Assembly: GCA_964470455.1 (NCBI GenBank)
Contig: CAYYCX010000004.1
Span: 56,228-120,227 of the forward strand
DNA from: JAWXBM01 sp964470455
Lineage (GTDB): Bacteria > Pseudomonadota > Gammaproteobacteria > Xanthomonadales > SZUA-36
Length of the DNA stretch: 64,000 nt
Reading direction: 5' to 3'
The notes under the pieces were generated by a model. The model saw only the letters and a list, made by a program, of their open reading frames with translations. It searched no databases and was not told the origin of the DNA. Below are positions 17,635 to 24,644 of this stretch, in pieces; the stretch's first letter is position 1; each line of letters begins with the position of its first letter. A program made the translations under genes and the position numbers.

Positions 17635-18996
17635 TCACCTGCTACTCGTTGGCCTTAAACCCAATGACGCCAATCGCTGCCCCAAATCAGTCGGCGCAAA
17701 GAAAACGTATGCATTGCCCTGTCTGGCTTTTTCCAACAGGCCTAAAGCCTCCAGTCCGAGCAGATCGGTTCGTGCCGTCTGGTAGACGACGCCATGCGAC
17801 CGCTTATGTGTATCCATCCGGTAGGCGGCTCCTGGATTGCGCAGGGCATGATTCAGCAGAGCCTGCTGGCGGTGATTGAAGCGCCCGCGCAAGGCAGGTG
17901 AGCGGGCCAGCAAACGTTCGGTTTCTCCTCGTTCACGGGTCTTGCGTTCGACGTATGCGTGCAAAGCGGCAATGGCTTTTCGGATGGTCTTCAGTTGATG
18001 AATGAGGAAATAGGTAGTGTCGTTATGCCCTGTTTCGGTATGCAGATAAGCACGCACGTATTGCGCTGGAGCCTTGCGCAGGATATGGCTGATGGAAGTG
18101 TATTCCATCAACCAGTAGCCGCTGCGCGCCATGGACCAGTAGAACAGCGCCCGCGCGGTACGGCCGTTTCCATCAGCGAACGGATGATCGTAGCCCAGCA
18201 TGAAATGCAACAGGATGGCCCGGAGAACGGGATGCACGAATGGCAATGAATTTTCATCCGCATTGGCGAAGTCGCACAGCCGTTGCATGCGTTCAGGCAA
18301 CTCCCTGTACGAAGGTGGCTGATGCAATACCGTGTGGTCGCGCTCATCAACAATCCGTACCTCATCGTTCTGCCGGTATCGACCGGCATCCTGCGGGTTC
18401 TCCAGCGTGCCATCGGTGATCATCCGGTGCAGTTCCAGCACAAGAGCCGGTGTAAGCAGCTCGTGGCGCAACGAGCGCAGATGCTCCATCGCCTGGTAGT
18501 TGTTGAAGATCATCCGCTCGCTGTGATCGCGGGGTTTGCGGCCGCTGCGCAGCATGTCCGCGGCTATCCGGCGCGTGGTTGCGGCGCCTTCGAGCTGGCT
18601 GGAAGTGATGGCCTCTTCCACCAGAGAGCTGATCAGAAACCGCTGGGATTCCGTCTGTAGCGGTGCGCCGGCGGCAGACTGGATGTGCCCTGCCGCATCA
18701 CGATCAATATGATGCAGGTCGAGGGCAACCGGACCCGGAACCGCGAATACGAATGGTTCGCCCTGTTTATCCAACAGGGGCAGCGATTCCAGTAATGCCG
18801 AACGGGCCAGACTGACCGCAGCCCACCACTCATCATGGGACAAGTTTCCGGGTGCCTGTCGCCGTTTCAGCTCGTCCCAATGCAGGTACTTGCCAGTCGG
18901 CAAGGGGGTTTGATGCGCAAACAAATCCGACATGCGATCTGCGGACAGATGCTCAAAAGCCCAATCCAGAGTGGGTGCGTGCTCGGGAATTCGCAT
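17635..18996 (-). CDS. Fic family protein (AMP-transferase-type)
   Basis: The 453-residue protein has the complete catalytic motif HPFADGNGRTAR at 271-282. An inhibitory-helix motif SSQLEG (S-x-x-x-E-G) is at 132-137, N-terminal to the Fic core, as in class II self-inhibited enzymes. The C-terminal ~70 residues look like a winged helix. Fic enzymes usually transfer AMP to target proteins; the target is unknown. The upstream region has repeated AT-rich elements and no Shine-Dalgarno sequence. It marks the left edge of the defence island. Confidence 0.9.
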   Translation of the reverse strand: MRIPEHAPTLDWAFEHLSADRMSDLFAHQTPLPTGKYLHWDELKRRQAPGNLSHDEWWAAVSLARSALLESLPLLDKQGEPFVFAVPGPVALDLHHIDRDAAGHIQSAAGAPLQTESQRFLISSLVEEAITSSQLEGAATTRRIAADMLRSGRKPRDHSERMIFNNYQAMEHLRSLRHELLTPALVLELHRMITDGTLENPQDAGRYRQNDEVRIVDERDHTVLHQPPSYRELPERMQRLCDFANADENSLPFVHPVLRAILLHFMLGYDHPFADGNGRTARALFYWSMARSGYWLMEYTSISHILRKAPAQYVRAYLHTETGHNDTTYFLIHQLKTIRKAIAALHAYVERKTRERGETERLLARSPALRGRFNHRQQALLNHALRNPGAAYRMDTHKRSHGVVYQTARTDLLGLEALGLLEKARQGNAYVFFAPTDLGQRLASLGLRPTSSR

Positions 18997-19096
18997 TTTC
19001 TACTAAATTACCTATAAATTAGTAGAAATTAGTATAGGCGGGTATTTGTGACAGAGTCCAGTCAATTTCTACTAATCTGTTTGAAAATTAGTAAAA
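18997..19096 (-). promoter_or_regulatory. AT-rich repeat region upstream of fic
   Basis: TTTCTACTAAATT (18997-19009) directly abuts the fic start and is mirrored by AAATTAGTAGAAA (19016-19028). Further copies of the AATTAGTA core occur at about 19027, 19065 (inverted) and 19085. This looks like an array of operator half-sites over the promoter. No ribosome binding site is visible, so a very short leader is possible. Confidence 0.45.
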
Positions 19097-19362
19097 AACG
19101 CCCCAGAAACAGCATCAAGCCAAAAGCGCTTGGAAATCCCGAGGCCAAATCCAAATCAAACTCGGGACCTTTCAGTCATTGCTCGGCTTACAGGAGTGCA
19201 AGCTTTTTACATTCACCAGGCATGCGTAAGTAAAATGCAATAAGATACCAAGGCCTAATGTAACCAGTTGAGATCAAGAATGATCCCAAAATCAGCGCAA
19301 ATCTTGTTTGCACCGATAAGCAATGCTGCCCCCATTCGACAGAATAATCCGAGGCCCAATCT
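19097..19362. other. Intergenic region upstream of the Xre-RES pair
   Basis: No coding sequence or RNA is recognisable. The composition is more AT-rich than the core genes. It must contain the promoter of the Xre antitoxin gene. Confidence 0.3.
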
Positions 19363-19701
19363 ATGAGCAGTGTCATCATCCGAAAGCTGGATTCACTCAG
19401 GAAAGCCGGCGCGATGAATATTACAGATGTCGCGAATGTCCTGGGCACCACCCCAGCCACCGTTTCCCGCTGGAATAGCGGCAAGGCATCACCGCAGCGT
19501 GCCAAGGAACTTTTGCTCGTTGAGCTTGAGTATGTTGTTGACCGCTTGCAGGAGTTCTACACGCCCGAGGAAGCCAGACTCTGGATTTTTTCGCGGCACC
19601 GCCTGCTGCAAGACCGAAAGCCCGCAGACCTGATCCAGGAGGGCAATATCGAGCCTGTGCTGGCTGCCATTGAGCAACTGGACGACCTGGTTTACGTATA
19701 G
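19363..19701 (+). CDS. Xre/MbcA/ParS-family antitoxin
   Basis: The 112-residue protein has an N-terminal Xre-type helix-turn-helix (ITDVANVLGTTPATVSRWNSGK, about 19-40) and a C-terminal DUF2384-like toxin-binding segment (YTPEEARLWIFSRHRLLQ to VLAAIEQLDDL). In this family the C-terminus ends near the toxin active site and blocks it, and the HTH represses the operon. The RES toxin gene follows 18 bp downstream. Confidence 0.85.
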   Translation: MSSVIIRKLDSLRKAGAMNITDVANVLGTTPATVSRWNSGKASPQRAKELLLVELEYVVDRLQEFYTPEEARLWIFSRHRLLQDRKPADLIQEGNIEPVLAAIEQLDDLVYV

Positions 19702-19719
19702 GCGACCGAATAACGCCTC

Positions 19720-20247
19720 ATGGCAAGTTCATCCGTACATGACCCGAAAATTCTCGATGTGCTCAGCACACTGGATGTTGCGTCTCTGGAGACTCAAGTT
19801 TATCGGGCAGTATTTCAAGGACGGGATCCTACCGTTGGCAGCCTCGCAGGTGGCAGATGGTCGCCCCCTCAGACGTTTGAAGCACTGTACACAAGCTTTG
19901 AACCGCAATGCGCTATTGCCGAAGTCTATTTTCACCTGAATCGACAACCCGTATTCCCGTCCCGACCGGTTGAACTTCACACACTGGGCATCGTTACTCA
20001 ACGCACCATTGATATTTCCACAGACAAAGCCATGAGCGCTCTGGGATTGAATGAAAAAGTCCTGACATCGCTCGATTACACCCCTTGCCAGGACATAGGC
20101 CACGCCGCTGAGTTCCTGGGCTTTGATTCGTTGTGTGTCAGAAGCGCGCGATGCAGCTCAAACAATATGGTGATTATCGTTGGTCACCTGGCTACGGTAA
20201 TTGAGCCGAAATCTTTCAAGGTTATCGATTGGTCGGAAGCCTATTGA
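19720..20247 (+). CDS. RES-domain NAD+-degrading toxin
   Basis: The 175-residue protein shows the RES pattern: VYRAVF with the conserved arginine, GGRWSPPQTFEALYTS, and QCAIAEVYFHL with the catalytic-type glutamate, ending with a conserved serine-containing region. RES toxins (MbcT type) destroy NAD+ by phosphorolysis. With the antitoxin just upstream this is a complete type II module. NAD depletion is also the expected action of the SPARSA effector 6 kb away. Confidence 0.85.
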   Translation: MASSSVHDPKILDVLSTLDVASLETQVYRAVFQGRDPTVGSLAGGRWSPPQTFEALYTSFEPQCAIAEVYFHLNRQPVFPSRPVELHTLGIVTQRTIDISTDKAMSALGLNEKVLTSLDYTPCQDIGHAAEFLGFDSLCVRSARCSSNNMVIIVGHLATVIEPKSFKVIDWSEAY

Positions 20248-20293
20248 AGACAATCAGGCCAGTGGCGGCCAACCGGGCTGGCCCGCAGCCTGG

Positions 20294-20311
20294 ACGTTCC
20301 CGCGGGAACGT
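20294..20311. repeat. Perfect 18-bp palindrome downstream of the RES gene
   Basis: ACGTTCCCGCGGGAACGT is its own reverse complement. It has no following T-run, so it is not a standard terminator. It lies between the toxin-antitoxin pair and the left end of the cassette array. Confidence 0.7.
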
Positions 20312-20444
20312 GGGGGTGGCGGCCGGGCCTGGTTTGACGGCGGTATGCCATTGGTTCTCCCCGACTTTCCGGACGCTCAGTAAGAGCGATTCAAAGTGCG
20401 AGGGATGACTGGTGTGCCTTGGTAAGCGTTTTCACAGTACTCAT

Positions 20445-20975
20445 TTATTTTTCTGTTGTGGTTAGCGTGGACCACGATACTCGCGCATGTGTTCCATCGC
20501 CTTTTGAAAGTTTCTTTCTGCCAATAAGCCGGGCTTCGAATTCAAAGTCTTTGGATATTTTTACAACCACTAGTTTATTGAAGTTGCCGGCGCGCTTGAC
20601 TTGAACTTGCTCCCCGGCTTTTTCTGGAGAGATGGTCTTTACCTCAACAAAATCATTGCCCAATCTGCCGTCCGAACCCCTTGTATGTGGCTTGTGTCGC
20701 TTGATGCCGTACTTAATTTCCGCATAGAGCTCTCCTAACTCACCCCAGATTTGCAGGTAGCGGTCTGTCAGGGCGTGGTACGAGATTGCACTCTCAACCA
20801 AGCTCTCGAAAATAAACACCAATTCAGGATCGGGCTGTGACAGTCCGGTTGATAATTCTTTCTCATCTAAGGGCTGCCACTCCCAAGGGTTATACCCACA
20901 GGCAGCGGCATCAGCTATTTGCTCTGAGCTATAGCCTTCGTTATGCATGTCGTGCAGAAAGTCCCAATCGCTCAT
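20445..20975 (-). CDS. Cassette-borne protein with PD-(D/E)XK-like motif
   Basis: The 176-residue protein contains ELGELYAEIKYGIKRH, then GSDGRLGNDFVEVKTISPEK, then VQVKRAGNFNKLVVVKIS. The D...E-V-K spacing and following strand resemble a PD-(D/E)XK nuclease-type core, and I associate it with an uncharacterised family (possibly DUF6998), which I cannot verify here. The ATG is 14 bases after the end of attC-A, as expected for a cassette gene. No attC was found after its stop, so the left end of the array seems lost. Confidence 0.7.
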   Translation of the reverse strand: MSDWDFLHDMHNEGYSSEQIADAAACGYNPWEWQPLDEKELSTGLSQPDPELVFIFESLVESAISYHALTDRYLQIWGELGELYAEIKYGIKRHKPHTRGSDGRLGNDFVEVKTISPEKAGEQVQVKRAGNFNKLVVVKISKDFEFEARLIGRKKLSKGDGTHARVSWSTLTTTEK

Positions 20976-20989
20976 GAGTTCGCCTTATT

Positions 20990-21081
20990 GCCTAACGTTG
21001 TGCTGGAGCAGCGCCGGCCAGAAAACTACTGCGAAGCGCTACCGCGCTTTCCCCGGCGCCCACCCGGAGCGCTGGTTATGC
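20990..21081 (-). repeat. attC-like site A (92 bp)
   Basis: Read on the minus strand it begins GCATAAC (R'', 6 of 7 to RYYYAAC) and ends GTTAGGC (R', perfect GTTRRRY). The ends are complementary at 6 of 7 positions, and internal arms such as GCGCCGG/CCGGCGC pair. It covers the 3' end of the antitoxin-like gene and lies 14 bases before the next start codon. Confidence 0.75.
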
Positions 21082-21283
21082 GTGATGCTTCCTCTGCGAT
21101 ACTCAACAAGCCGTGCAAAGCATCATTAACTGCCTTTGAGGTGGGAAAGGCCTTGGCTATGTCCGGCTCAAGTAAAGCAACTGATGTGCCCTTTCGTACC
21201 TCGGCGTGAAACTTCCCACGCTCAAGTTTCTTGAAATCGGATCGTTTGTACTCGCTACGTATTTCGTCTTTAGCCTTCTTCAT
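21026..21283 (-). CDS. Antitoxin-like protein
   Basis: The 85-residue product starts at MKKAKDEIRSEYKRSDF. It then has a KLERGKFHAEVRKGTSVALLEPDIAKAFPTSKAVNDAL segment. This pattern recalls small DNA-binding antitoxin-like proteins often found next to toxin genes. The longer frame upstream overlaps the preceding gene and is less likely. Its start lies 25 bp after the stop of the gene split by the IS, so the two probably form one operon in one cassette. The 3' end lies within attC-A. Confidence 0.6.
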   Translation of the reverse strand: MKKAKDEIRSEYKRSDFKKLERGKFHAEVRKGTSVALLEPDIAKAFPTSKAVNDALHGLLSIAEEASRITSAPGGRRGKRGSASQ

Positions 21284-21579
21284 ACAGTTCTCGTATTTGG
21301 ACACTCTGTTACCCGCGACCATACGCCAGCACAAACTGAAATGACCGGAGGCATGGATAGGTTTCAGGGATTACGTCCTTCATGGGGTGTTTCTTCTCGA
21401 TTGCAGCAGCTATCTCTGATATGAAGTTTGGAACCGTAGTGATCTCGATGTCCTTACCCCAAGTGCTGGTTGGTTGTGACCTTGAAGTACCGATTATGGC
21501 CCGCTTCTGAATTGTGGCAGGCTTTGTGCTGAATCGCCCCGGGTTTTGAGGAGGCTCCAACCTTTGAGAGAATGGAGCC

Positions 21580-21903
21580 ATGAACACATCTACGAAGTTT
21601 TCCCCGGAAGTCCGAGAACGCGCTGTGCGTATGGTGCAGGAGCATCGCGGTGATTACCCCTCCCTTTGGGCGACGATTGAATCGATTGCACCGAAGATCG
21701 GCTGTGTACCGCAGACCCTGCATCAATGGGTACGCAGGTATGAGATCGACAATGGCATTCGGGACGGTGTCAGCAGCGAAGAGCGTGATCGGATCAAGGC
21801 ATTGGAACGTGAGGTGAAAGAGCTGCGGCGGGCCAACGAGATTTTGAAGCTGGCCAGTGCGTTTTTCGCCCAGGCGGAGCTCGACCGCCGTCTCAAGTCC
21901 TGA
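21580..21903 (+). CDS. IS3-family transposase OrfA
   Basis: The 107-residue protein has a helix-turn-helix (FSPEVRERAVRMVQEHRG to GCVPQTLHQWVRRYE). A leucine-zipper-like coiled coil follows (IKALEREVKELRRANEILKLASAFF). OrfA binds the terminal repeats and dimerises. The gene is preceded by TGGAG and ends in the frame +1 to orfB. Confidence 0.9.
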   Translation: MNTSTKFSPEVRERAVRMVQEHRGDYPSLWATIESIAPKIGCVPQTLHQWVRRYEIDNGIRDGVSSEERDRIKALEREVKELRRANEILKLASAFFAQAELDRRLKS

Positions 21904-21956
21904 ACGCTTTTATCGACAGTCAACGAGATACCTACGGGGTCGAGCCCATCTGCAAG

Positions 21957-22808
21957 GTGCTGCAGATGGCACCGTCGGGGTATCGGCGCCACGCGGCACG
22001 CCAACGTAATCCGATGCTGCGTTGTGCCCGTGATCAGCGTGATGAGCTGCTGATGCCACAGATCCAGCAGGTATGGGACCGGAATATGCGGGTCTACGGT
22101 GCCGATAAAGTCTGGCGACAGATGAACCGGGAAGGCATAGCGGTTGCCCGCTGTACAGTTGAACGCTTGATGCAGCGCATGCAGTTGCAAGGTGCACGGC
22201 GCGGCAAGGTGGTTAAGACCACGCTGGCGGATAAAGGCGCCGTCTGCCCCCTGGACAAGGTCAACCGGCAGTTCAAGGCCAGTCGTCCCGATGAGCTGTG
22301 GGTGTCGGACTTTACCTATGTCTCAACCTGGCAGGGCTGGCTGTACGTGGCTTTTGTCATCGACGTCTTTGCGCGGCGCATCGTGGGTTGGCGGGTCAGC
22401 CACTCCATGCAAACCGACTTTGTCCTCGATGCGCTGGAACAGGCGTTGTATGACCGACGGCCGGCAGGAGGCAGTTCACTGATCCATCACAGCGACCGAG
22501 GCTCGCAATACCTCTCCATCCGTTACAGCGAGCGTCTCGCCGAAGCGGGCATAGAACCCTCTGTAGGTAGTCGTGGAGACAGCTATGACAATGCCCTGGC
22601 CGAGACCATCAACGGCTTGTACAAGACCGAACTGATCCACCGCTGCGGGCCGTGGAAAACGAGGCAATCGGTAGAAATGGAAACTCTGCGCTGGGTACAC
22701 TGGTTCAACCACCAGCGACTACTGGAACCGATTGGCTATATCCCTCCGGCTGAAGCTGAGGCAAACTACTGGCGGCTACTCGCTGAGAACGAAAAGCGTG
22801 CTGCTTGA
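21957..22808 (+). CDS. IS3-family transposase OrfB (DDE integrase core)
   Basis: The frame is 283 residues from the GTG used here, but it is open further upstream across the orfA stop, as expected for a -1 frameshift OrfAB transposase. The catalytic triad is complete: D118 (VSDFTYV), D180 (HHSDRGSQY) and E216 (ALAETING), with exactly 35 residues between D180 and E216. A C-terminal WFNHQRLLEPIGYIPP block is typical. A T-rich stretch GTTTTTC near 21861 could be the slip site. Confidence 0.9.
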   Translation: MLQMAPSGYRRHAARQRNPMLRCARDQRDELLMPQIQQVWDRNMRVYGADKVWRQMNREGIAVARCTVERLMQRMQLQGARRGKVVKTTLADKGAVCPLDKVNRQFKASRPDELWVSDFTYVSTWQGWLYVAFVIDVFARRIVGWRVSHSMQTDFVLDALEQALYDRRPAGGSSLIHHSDRGSQYLSIRYSERLAEAGIEPSVGSRGDSYDNALAETINGLYKTELIHRCGPWKTRQSVEMETLRWVHWFNHQRLLEPIGYIPPAEAEANYWRLLAENEKRAA

Positions 22809-23117
22809 ACTTAAACCAAATGGCCTCCACGAAACCCGGGGCGATTCATCCCTGTAATAGCTGCATACTCGGCTGCAGAATAAACAAATTTCTTCCTCAA
22901 GAACTTCTCTTCTCGTTTTTCCCAGCTCAATGCATCCCATGAGGTTTCCAAATGCACCAATTTCTTGCTTGCGGGATCATATGCCAGAACGTCCAGCTCG
23001 TTATCCCAGCCGCCTTTCCCGCGCCTGTTCGCTTTGATGTTCGTGCGCACAAAATACCCTTGAATGGCGTACCACTCTGCAGCAAGGGATTCGAGAAAGT
23101 TCATTCGTGCTCCTTGC

Positions 23118-23179
23118 AGTTAACGCTAATGCTCAGCCGTGCACCGCTTCGACGCGTGCGCTGGAGTTACTTGTTGGGC
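23118..23179 (-). repeat. attC-like site B (62 bp)
   Basis: On the minus strand it starts GCCCAAC (perfect RYYYAAC) and ends GTTAACT (6 of 7 to GTTRRRY). Inside, CTCCAGC pairs with GCTGAG leaving one extrahelical base, and GCAC pairs with GTGC. Length and bulge are typical of a 59-base element. It lies 37 bases after the Argonaute stop and 13 bases before the next ATG. Confidence 0.8.
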
Positions 23180-23216
23180 AGCTTTGTTCTCCGTCACTAT
23201 GTGCTCAATGACGCGC

Positions 23217-24644
23217 CTACATAAAAAATCTGTAGTTGTACACGTCATCAACAATTTCCGGTGTGCCCTTCACAACATTAGCAAATCGCTGAGAGTACAC
23301 TAGCGTCGCCGGCAATGTCTTATAAAGTGTGTTGTTGTTCCAGTCACACTTGGTAAGCGAATATACACTCAGGCAGGTGTCATGCCAGCCACCCACCCCC
23401 GACCAGCGCCTGAGTAATAAGGGGTTCGGTGTAGGCTTGAAAACGGCCTCTTTAAAGACAGGTCGATTCGCCTGTTGGGCATTTACGCCGGACACGCTAC
23501 CCTGTGTCCACAGCAGGCATTCAGTTTCAGTAAGCGGCAGATAGCTACCACGATCAAGCGGATAGGCAGCCGGCCGTGCTTTCTGATGCGGGGGCTGCGG
23601 CAGATCGACTTTGAGACCGTGCCACTCCGTACTTCGGATGATCTGGATGAGTTCCACCTCGGTCTTTGAACCAAATGCGTCCAGCGCGCCCTGGATTTCT
23701 TCCTCCGTAAAACGCGTCGACTTGTGAACGAAAATTTTGCGCGGCACATGTGCGTAGTGGCCGTTTTGATAGAGCATGAGGCTGCGCGAAAGAACGGACA
23801 TCATTTCCTGATAGCTCAAATACGGATTCCCTCTCCTGTCCGTCTCGAATTCCCGCGTGTCATAGGCGACAAATTCAAAACCTGTCCCGTCCGGATCGAA
23901 GATCTGGCTACAACATGTGCTGTATTCCATACCATCTCCATGCTTGCGCATCGCATAGCTAAGGCCGATATAGGCCTCGTCACGATCAAAGTCCGCAAGC
24001 TTCCACGGAATCCCGCCGGCTTTGGCATAGAGAGCGACCGTAATGCCCCACATCGCCTGCGAACGGCAGGTACGTGAGAATACAGTTTCATTCATGATCT
24101 GCACGGGAATGCCGAGCGGCGCTATCAGTGCTTTTAGTCGGTCGTGGAGATTAAAACCTTCGTACGTAAATGCGTTTTTCCACTCCGGTGGTAGATAGAT
24201 CATGAGCACATCGAAAGAGCCACGCTTCGCCCGCGTAGCGCCGATGGCGTGAACGAGTGCGCGCACAAGCCCCTCGCCATTCTGTGCCTGTGCAAGGCGC
24301 CCACATTCATCCGGTGGCATAAACTTTAGGGCATCATTCGCCGGAACGAGCGGAACGCGAAATACGCTCTCAAAGCCCGGATACTCAAAATAGTAATTCT
24401 GTGCTTCTCTCACTTGCGCCTTGCGCTGCATTTCGGAGGCGATGTGCTCGATCCGGTTAATGCGATCAGCGGGTGCCAGATAGGCAAGCCGCACCTGCGC
24501 CGGAAAACCAAGATCACGACTGTATGGTCCATTTGCGATCAGACCCCGAAGCGGGTGCGTGTCAGTCTTCTTGTCCGCAAACAAGAGAGCCGGTTCTGGG
24601 AGCATGCCATGTGCGGATAGTTCTTCGTGCCGCTGCGCGTTCAT
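23217..24644 (-). CDS. Short prokaryotic Argonaute (MID-PIWI) of a SPARSA system
   Basis: The 475-residue protein has no N or PAZ domain and is the length of short pAgos. The MID part includes GIPVQIMNETVFSR and AMWGITVALYAKAGGIPWKL. The PIWI part includes AYIGLSYAMRK (226-233), where the first catalytic Asp is absent, and KIFVHKSTRFTEEE, where the later Asp is also replaced. It is therefore a guide-loading sensor without slicer activity, as known for the family. AGGAGGG precedes the ATG, which overlaps the SIR2-APAZ stop by ATGA. It should form a heterodimer with that protein. Confidence 0.9.
   Translation of the reverse strand: MNAQRHEELSAHGMLPEPALLFADKKTDTHPLRGLIANGPYSRDLGFPAQVRLAYLAPADRINRIEHIASEMQRKAQVREAQNYYFEYPGFESVFRVPLVPANDALKFMPPDECGRLAQAQNGEGLVRALVHAIGATRAKRGSFDVLMIYLPPEWKNAFTYEGFNLHDRLKALIAPLGIPVQIMNETVFSRTCRSQAMWGITVALYAKAGGIPWKLADFDRDEAYIGLSYAMRKHGDGMEYSTCCSQIFDPDGTGFEFVAYDTREFETDRRGNPYLSYQEMMSVLSRSLMLYQNGHYAHVPRKIFVHKSTRFTEEEIQGALDAFGSKTEVELIQIIRSTEWHGLKVDLPQPPHQKARPAAYPLDRGSYLPLTETECLLWTQGSVSGVNAQQANRPVFKEAVFKPTPNPLLLRRWSGVGGWHDTCLSVYSLTKCDWNNNTLYKTLPATLVYSQRFANVVKGTPEIVDDVYNYRFFM

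Larger units (their letters stand above)
21530..22848 (+). mobile_element. IS3-family insertion sequence, 1319 bp, apparently intact
   Basis: The left end TGAATCGCCCCGGGTTT is repeated in reverse at the right end, with further matching bases inward (about 25 of 28). The ends are TG...CA as in the IS3 family. The element encodes OrfA and OrfB in overlapping frames. The three bases outside are TGC on the left and TCC on the right, so no exact target duplication is seen. Confidence 0.92.
21309..23104 (-). pseudogene. Uncharacterised cassette gene split by an IS3-family element
   Basis: The N-terminal part (23104-22849) reads MNFLESLAAEWYAIQGYFVR, followed by NELDVLAYDPASKKLVHLETS and KREEKFLRKKFVYSAAEYAAITG. 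The C-terminal part (21529-21309) reads RAIIGTSRSQ, then DIEITTVPNFISEIAAAIEK, then MKDVIPETYP. Removing 21530-22848 joins them in frame (256 + 221 = 477 bases) into a 158-residue protein. The E-x-D...E-x-T pattern hints at a nuclease-like fold, but function is unknown. AAGGAG precedes the ATG, which is 13 bases after attC-B. Confidence 0.8.

Noticed and set aside
20248..20444. Possible attC after the leftmost cassette gene
   Set aside because: The region has GC-rich palindromic sequence but no core-site pair in the right orientation.
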